A stretch of DNA of 64,000 nucleotides, taken from positions 248,001-312,000 of the forward strand of contig NZ_FWFF01000001.1 in assembly GCF_900163715.1 (NCBI RefSeq). The letters are read 5' to 3'. The notes below the pieces were generated by a model that saw only the letters and a list, made by a program, of their open reading frames with translations, was not told the DNA's origin and ran no database searches. Positions within the stretch are counted from its first letter, which is position 1. Every line of letters starts with the position of its first letter. The DNA is from Brevibacterium yomogidense (lineage in GTDB: Bacteria; Actinomycetota; Actinomycetes; Actinomycetales; Brevibacteriaceae). The translations under genes and the position numbers were made by a program. Below are positions 61,331 to 64,000 of this stretch, one piece after another.

Positions 61331-64000
61331 CTAAACACCGCCCTCATCCAACAAATAGGCATACATTCCAGCCTCAATCGGCGAGTCCAACGTCAAAGTC
61401 ATAGTGACAACGTCCAGTTCACGGCCACCGTCTGGCATCGTTGTCTGCACCGCGTCCGACGAATGCACTGGACCAAGATAGAAGAAGTCAGTTCCCTCCG
61501 CGTCGTCCTTTTTCGCGAAGAGATGCAGGTCCACGTCATTATCGACAATAGTCCGCACTTCGCTGCTACCCAATGTCCGACGACTCCTGGTGTACCAGAG
61601 AAGAGACTTTTCGCTCAAGAACTCATCCTCGTATGCGACGCTGTCGTCCACATCATCATGCTTGTGATACGTAATGAAAATTGGGCACGTTCTAGTCTCT
61701 TCGTCAACCTTGTACCCAAAAATCGTGCCCTCCTGGTTACTCTTCCAGTTCAACAGGCGACAAACATCCTTACGAGAGTACCGATCACCGATTCGCAGGT
61801 CACCAGCGTATCCATACCGATGTCGCGAGATGAACAGCCCAGTATCGATTACGTCCATGACGTGATCAGCAAACTCATCGCACGTGAAGAAATCTTCAAA
61901 GAAATCCTCATTAAGGCTCCACCAGCCACCCTCTCGAATGACTGGTGCCGCACCAAACTTAGCCCGCTTCTGCTCGCCGAAAAACTCAAACGTGAGGACA
62001 CGAGCGACCGACTCCATGGTGCTTGGTCGCACGTCCACGCCCGCGGAGTCCAGAAGTGTGTGCACCGCCTCGTCTGAGAGCACACCGCTCTCAGAGAGAA
62101 GATTTCGAATGACAATCAACTCATGAGGCCGCTTCCCGTTTAAAAGCTCCTCAGTAAGAAACTTCAATGATGACGCCTGACGTGGAGTAGGCAGTGAGTC
62201 CGTCATCTTCAACGAAGTCAGAAGCGACCAGTACTCCCCCCGCTTGTTTGCGACCACTACAGGGTCAGCGGACTCAAATCGAGCGAGGTCGAACAATCGA
62301 GGTGCCCGGCCCAACCGATTTCGCTCAGCGCGCAGAGCCTCCCGAATCCGAGTCATAGAGTCCAGCTTCACTGCCGCCAGAGAAGCAAATATTCTTTCCG
62401 CCGCAATTTCATCAAAACTCACACTCGAGTTCCCCGACAGGACACCTGCATTGCGCCCACCAATAAAGTCACGTCGCACCGAATCACGGTTAAGTGACGC
62501 ATTGCCAAAGAGCGCGATCGGAATGAGGAAGTTCGTTTCATAGTTTCCGATGAAGTCGATCACACGGAGGTGATCCTTGCCAGGCGCTTTGCGCAATCCC
62601 CGCCCGAGTTGCTGTGTAAAGATGATGCTTGACTTGGTCCTCCGAAGCATGACAATTTGATTGACGGAAGGAATATCTATGCCTTCATTGAATACATCGA
62701 CTGTCAGGATATAATCCAGGTCACCCGCCGCCAGCTGCTGTACTACGGAATTTCTTTCCTCGACCGAATCATCTCCGCTCAATGCCACAGTTCTCAATGG
62801 TCGGCCGTCAACAATCCTTCCATCAAGTTGCCGTGAAAGCTCGCGCGCTTCACTGTTCCTGCTACAGAACATGAGACCGGACACCCCGACCCCCACATGA
62901 CCATAGGAGTTGAGCATTCCGACAATATGATCCACTCGCCTCGACGAGACAAGAAGCGAGAAATCAGATTTCTCCTCAACAGAGATCCCGTCGACGACGA
63001 GATCGGTCACCCCGTAGTAGTGGAACGGAACCAGCATTCCTTCTTCCAGTGCGCGCCGCAGCCGGATCTCATACGCAACGTTGTAGTCGAACAGCTCGTA
63101 TACGTTGAAATCATCAGTGCGCTCTGGAGTCGCCGTAATTCCAAGCAGGAACTCCGGCGTGAAGTACTCTATGAGTCCGCGATATGTCCGAGCACCCGCC
63201 CTGTGCACTTCGTCGATTAAAATGTAGTCAAAATGATCCTTCTCAATCCCCTCCATCACCCCCGGGCGAGAAAGCGATTGAACTGTCGCAAAGACGTAGG
63301 AGGCGTCCGCGTCCTGAAGTCGACCAACAAACTTGCCAACCTCGCCTGCAGAAATTCCGAGGACACGCTTAAATTCTTCGATCGCGCGATCTAAAATTTG
63401 CTCACGATGAACAAGGAATAGCATCCGCTTCGGCCCAGCAGCTCGAACGTCAAGAGCAGCGAGAATTGTCTTCCCCGTCCCGGTCGCCGAAACCACAATG
63501 GCGCGCCTCTCACCTTGAGAACGAAGATCAGCAATCGCCGACAAGGCTTCGAGCTGCATAGAGTTCGGCACGACTCTACTTGACAGCGTCTTCTCGGTGA
63601 TCGGAGGCGCTGCTTCCGAACCGAACGAATCCAAGCGCCGACTCTCGTCGTATGCAATCTCGTACTGCTCAATCCACTCAGAGGTCAGAGGGAACGAGTC
63701 CAACAGCTGTTGATCGATCGCGTCAGCAAGCTGCTCAACGACATCACCACCAGGAAGCGCAGAGAACCGTAAGTTCCATTCACGATTCCGCTGCAGTGCG
63801 TTCATCGTCAAATTGGAGCTTCCAATGATTGCGGTCGTCGACAACTCCTGAGTGAATACATACCCTTTCGCGTGGAATCCCCCGCCTTTGGCGGAATGTA
63901 TCTTAACGTCAAGACCTGGAATGGAAAGAAGCTCACGAAACACAGCAGGGTGGTTAAAGTTCAAGTATGTAGAGGTTATAAGAGTGCCGCGCCCCCCGAA
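61331..64000 (-). CDS. phospholipase-D / superfamily 2 helicase / DUF3427 protein, partial
   Basis: The frame is open to the right window edge, so the N-terminus is missing; 889 residues are visible. The first 60 complete a PLD nuclease (FHAKGYVFTQELST, IIGSSNLT, the HxK motif). Then comes a helicase with Walker A VVSATGTGKTILAAL, DEVHRAG, and motif VI RTKSSIIFTQQLGRGLRKAP, followed by a C-terminal DUF3427 region (LLNGKRPHELIVIRNLL, YHKHDDVDDS). Such proteins are common in defence islands and resemble type III restriction subunits. Codon use and base composition differ strongly from the rest of the window. Confidence 0.88.
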   Translation of the reverse strand, partial: FGGRGTLITSTYLNFNHPAVFRELLSIPGLDVKIHSAKGGGFHAKGYVFTQELSTTAIIGSSNLTMNALQRNREWNLRFSALPGGDVVEQLADAIDQQLLDSFPLTSEWIEQYEIAYDESRRLDSFGSEAAPPITEKTLSSRVVPNSMQLEALSAIADLRSQGERRAIVVSATGTGKTILAALDVRAAGPKRMLFLVHREQILDRAIEEFKRVLGISAGEVGKFVGRLQDADASYVFATVQSLSRPGVMEGIEKDHFDYILIDEVHRAGARTYRGLIEYFTPEFLLGITATPERTDDFNVYELFDYNVAYEIRLRRALEEGMLVPFHYYGVTDLVVDGISVEEKSDFSLLVSSRRVDHIVGMLNSYGHVGVGVSGLMFCSRNSEARELSRQLDGRIVDGRPLRTVALSGDDSVEERNSVVQQLAAGDLDYILTVDVFNEGIDIPSVNQIVMLRRTKSSIIFTQQLGRGLRKAPGKDHLRVIDFIGNYETNFLIPIALFGNASLNRDSVRRDFIGGRNAGVLSGNSSVSFDEIAAERIFASLAAVKLDSMTRIREALRAERNRLGRAPRLFDLARFESADPVVVANKRGEYWSLLTSLKMTDSLPTPRQASSLKFLTEELLNGKRPHELIVIRNLLSESGVLSDEAVHTLLDSAGVDVRPSTMESVARVLTFEFFGEQKRAKFGAAPVIREGGWWSLNEDFFEDFFTCDEFADHVMDVIDTGLFISRHRYGYAGDLRIGDRYSRKDVCRLLNWKSNQEGTIFGYKVDEETRTCPIFITYHKHDDVDDSVAYEDEFLSEKSLLWYTRSRRTLGSSEVRTIVDNDVDLHLFAKKDDAEGTDFFYLGPVHSSDAVQTTMPDGGRELDVVTMTLTLDSPIEAGMYAYLLDEGGV

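Overview
The window is very GC-rich, densely packed DNA with frequent GTG and TTG starts, 4-bp ATGA/GTGA gene overlaps and AGGAGG-type ribosome sites. This is the style of an actinobacterial chromosome. The gene content (tripartite tricarboxylate transporter, urease, glycine betaine monooxygenase, CoA-linked acid catabolism, actinobacterial sulfur leader peptide) would suit a Micrococcales/Brevibacterium-like soil or cheese organism, but the genus is inference only. I found no rRNA, tRNA, CRISPR array or insertion sequence.

Region by region. 1-3.4 kb: CoA-transferase, two acyl-CoA dehydrogenases and a divergent IclR regulator. 3.4-6.8 kb: a methyltransferase, a small membrane protein, a TM2-domain protein and a MaoC hydratase. 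7-10.1 kb: a tctCBA tricarboxylate uptake operon. 10.4-17.1 kb: secreted lipase, NERD-helicase, gamma-glutamyltransferase-like enzyme, AlkD-like glycosylase and DUF2871 membrane protein. 17.4-19.4 kb: HMG-CoA lyase coupled to a CoA-transferase. 19.7-25.2 kb: a complete ureABCEFGD urease operon, followed directly by a BtuFCD-type metal/cofactor ABC importer whose fourth gene fuses a methyltransferase to an ArsR-type DNA-binding domain (25.3-29.4 kb). This may be a nickel supply for urease, but its substrate is unproven. 29.5-34.5 kb: monooxygenase, two tandem glyoxalase-like proteins, a secreted peptidoglycan amidase and two paralogous small proteins of unknown family.

34.6-42 kb: a 25-codon leader peptide of the actinobacterial sulfur/cysteine type precedes an oligopeptide-type ABC importer (binding protein, two permeases, fused double ATPase), with an M20 amidohydrolase convergent to it. 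Together these suggest uptake and deacylation of an organosulfur or amide compound. Two of the transporter genes carry the same 57-bp palindromic element in the same reading frame. 42-50 kb: Ohr, SDR enzymes, small domain-of-unknown-function proteins, glycine betaine monooxygenase (gbcAB-like) and a divergent LysR. 50-54 kb: a flavin monooxygenase and an NADP-type reductase divergent from MarR, then a cupin and a ketopantoate-reductase-like protein. 54-58.6 kb: a double CbbX-type AAA ATPase, an HNH/DUF1524 lipoprotein with an excalibur tail, and a 58-residue membrane protein. 58.7-61.2 kb: an AztD-like zinc metallochaperone and an MFS transporter. From about 61.3 kb the DNA becomes clearly less GC-rich and holds a phospholipase-D/helicase/DUF3427 gene that runs off the right edge, probably the start of an acquired defence-type island.

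Three intergenic copies of one long palindrome near 10.2, 13.7 and 17.3 kb form a local repeat family at gene 3' ends.
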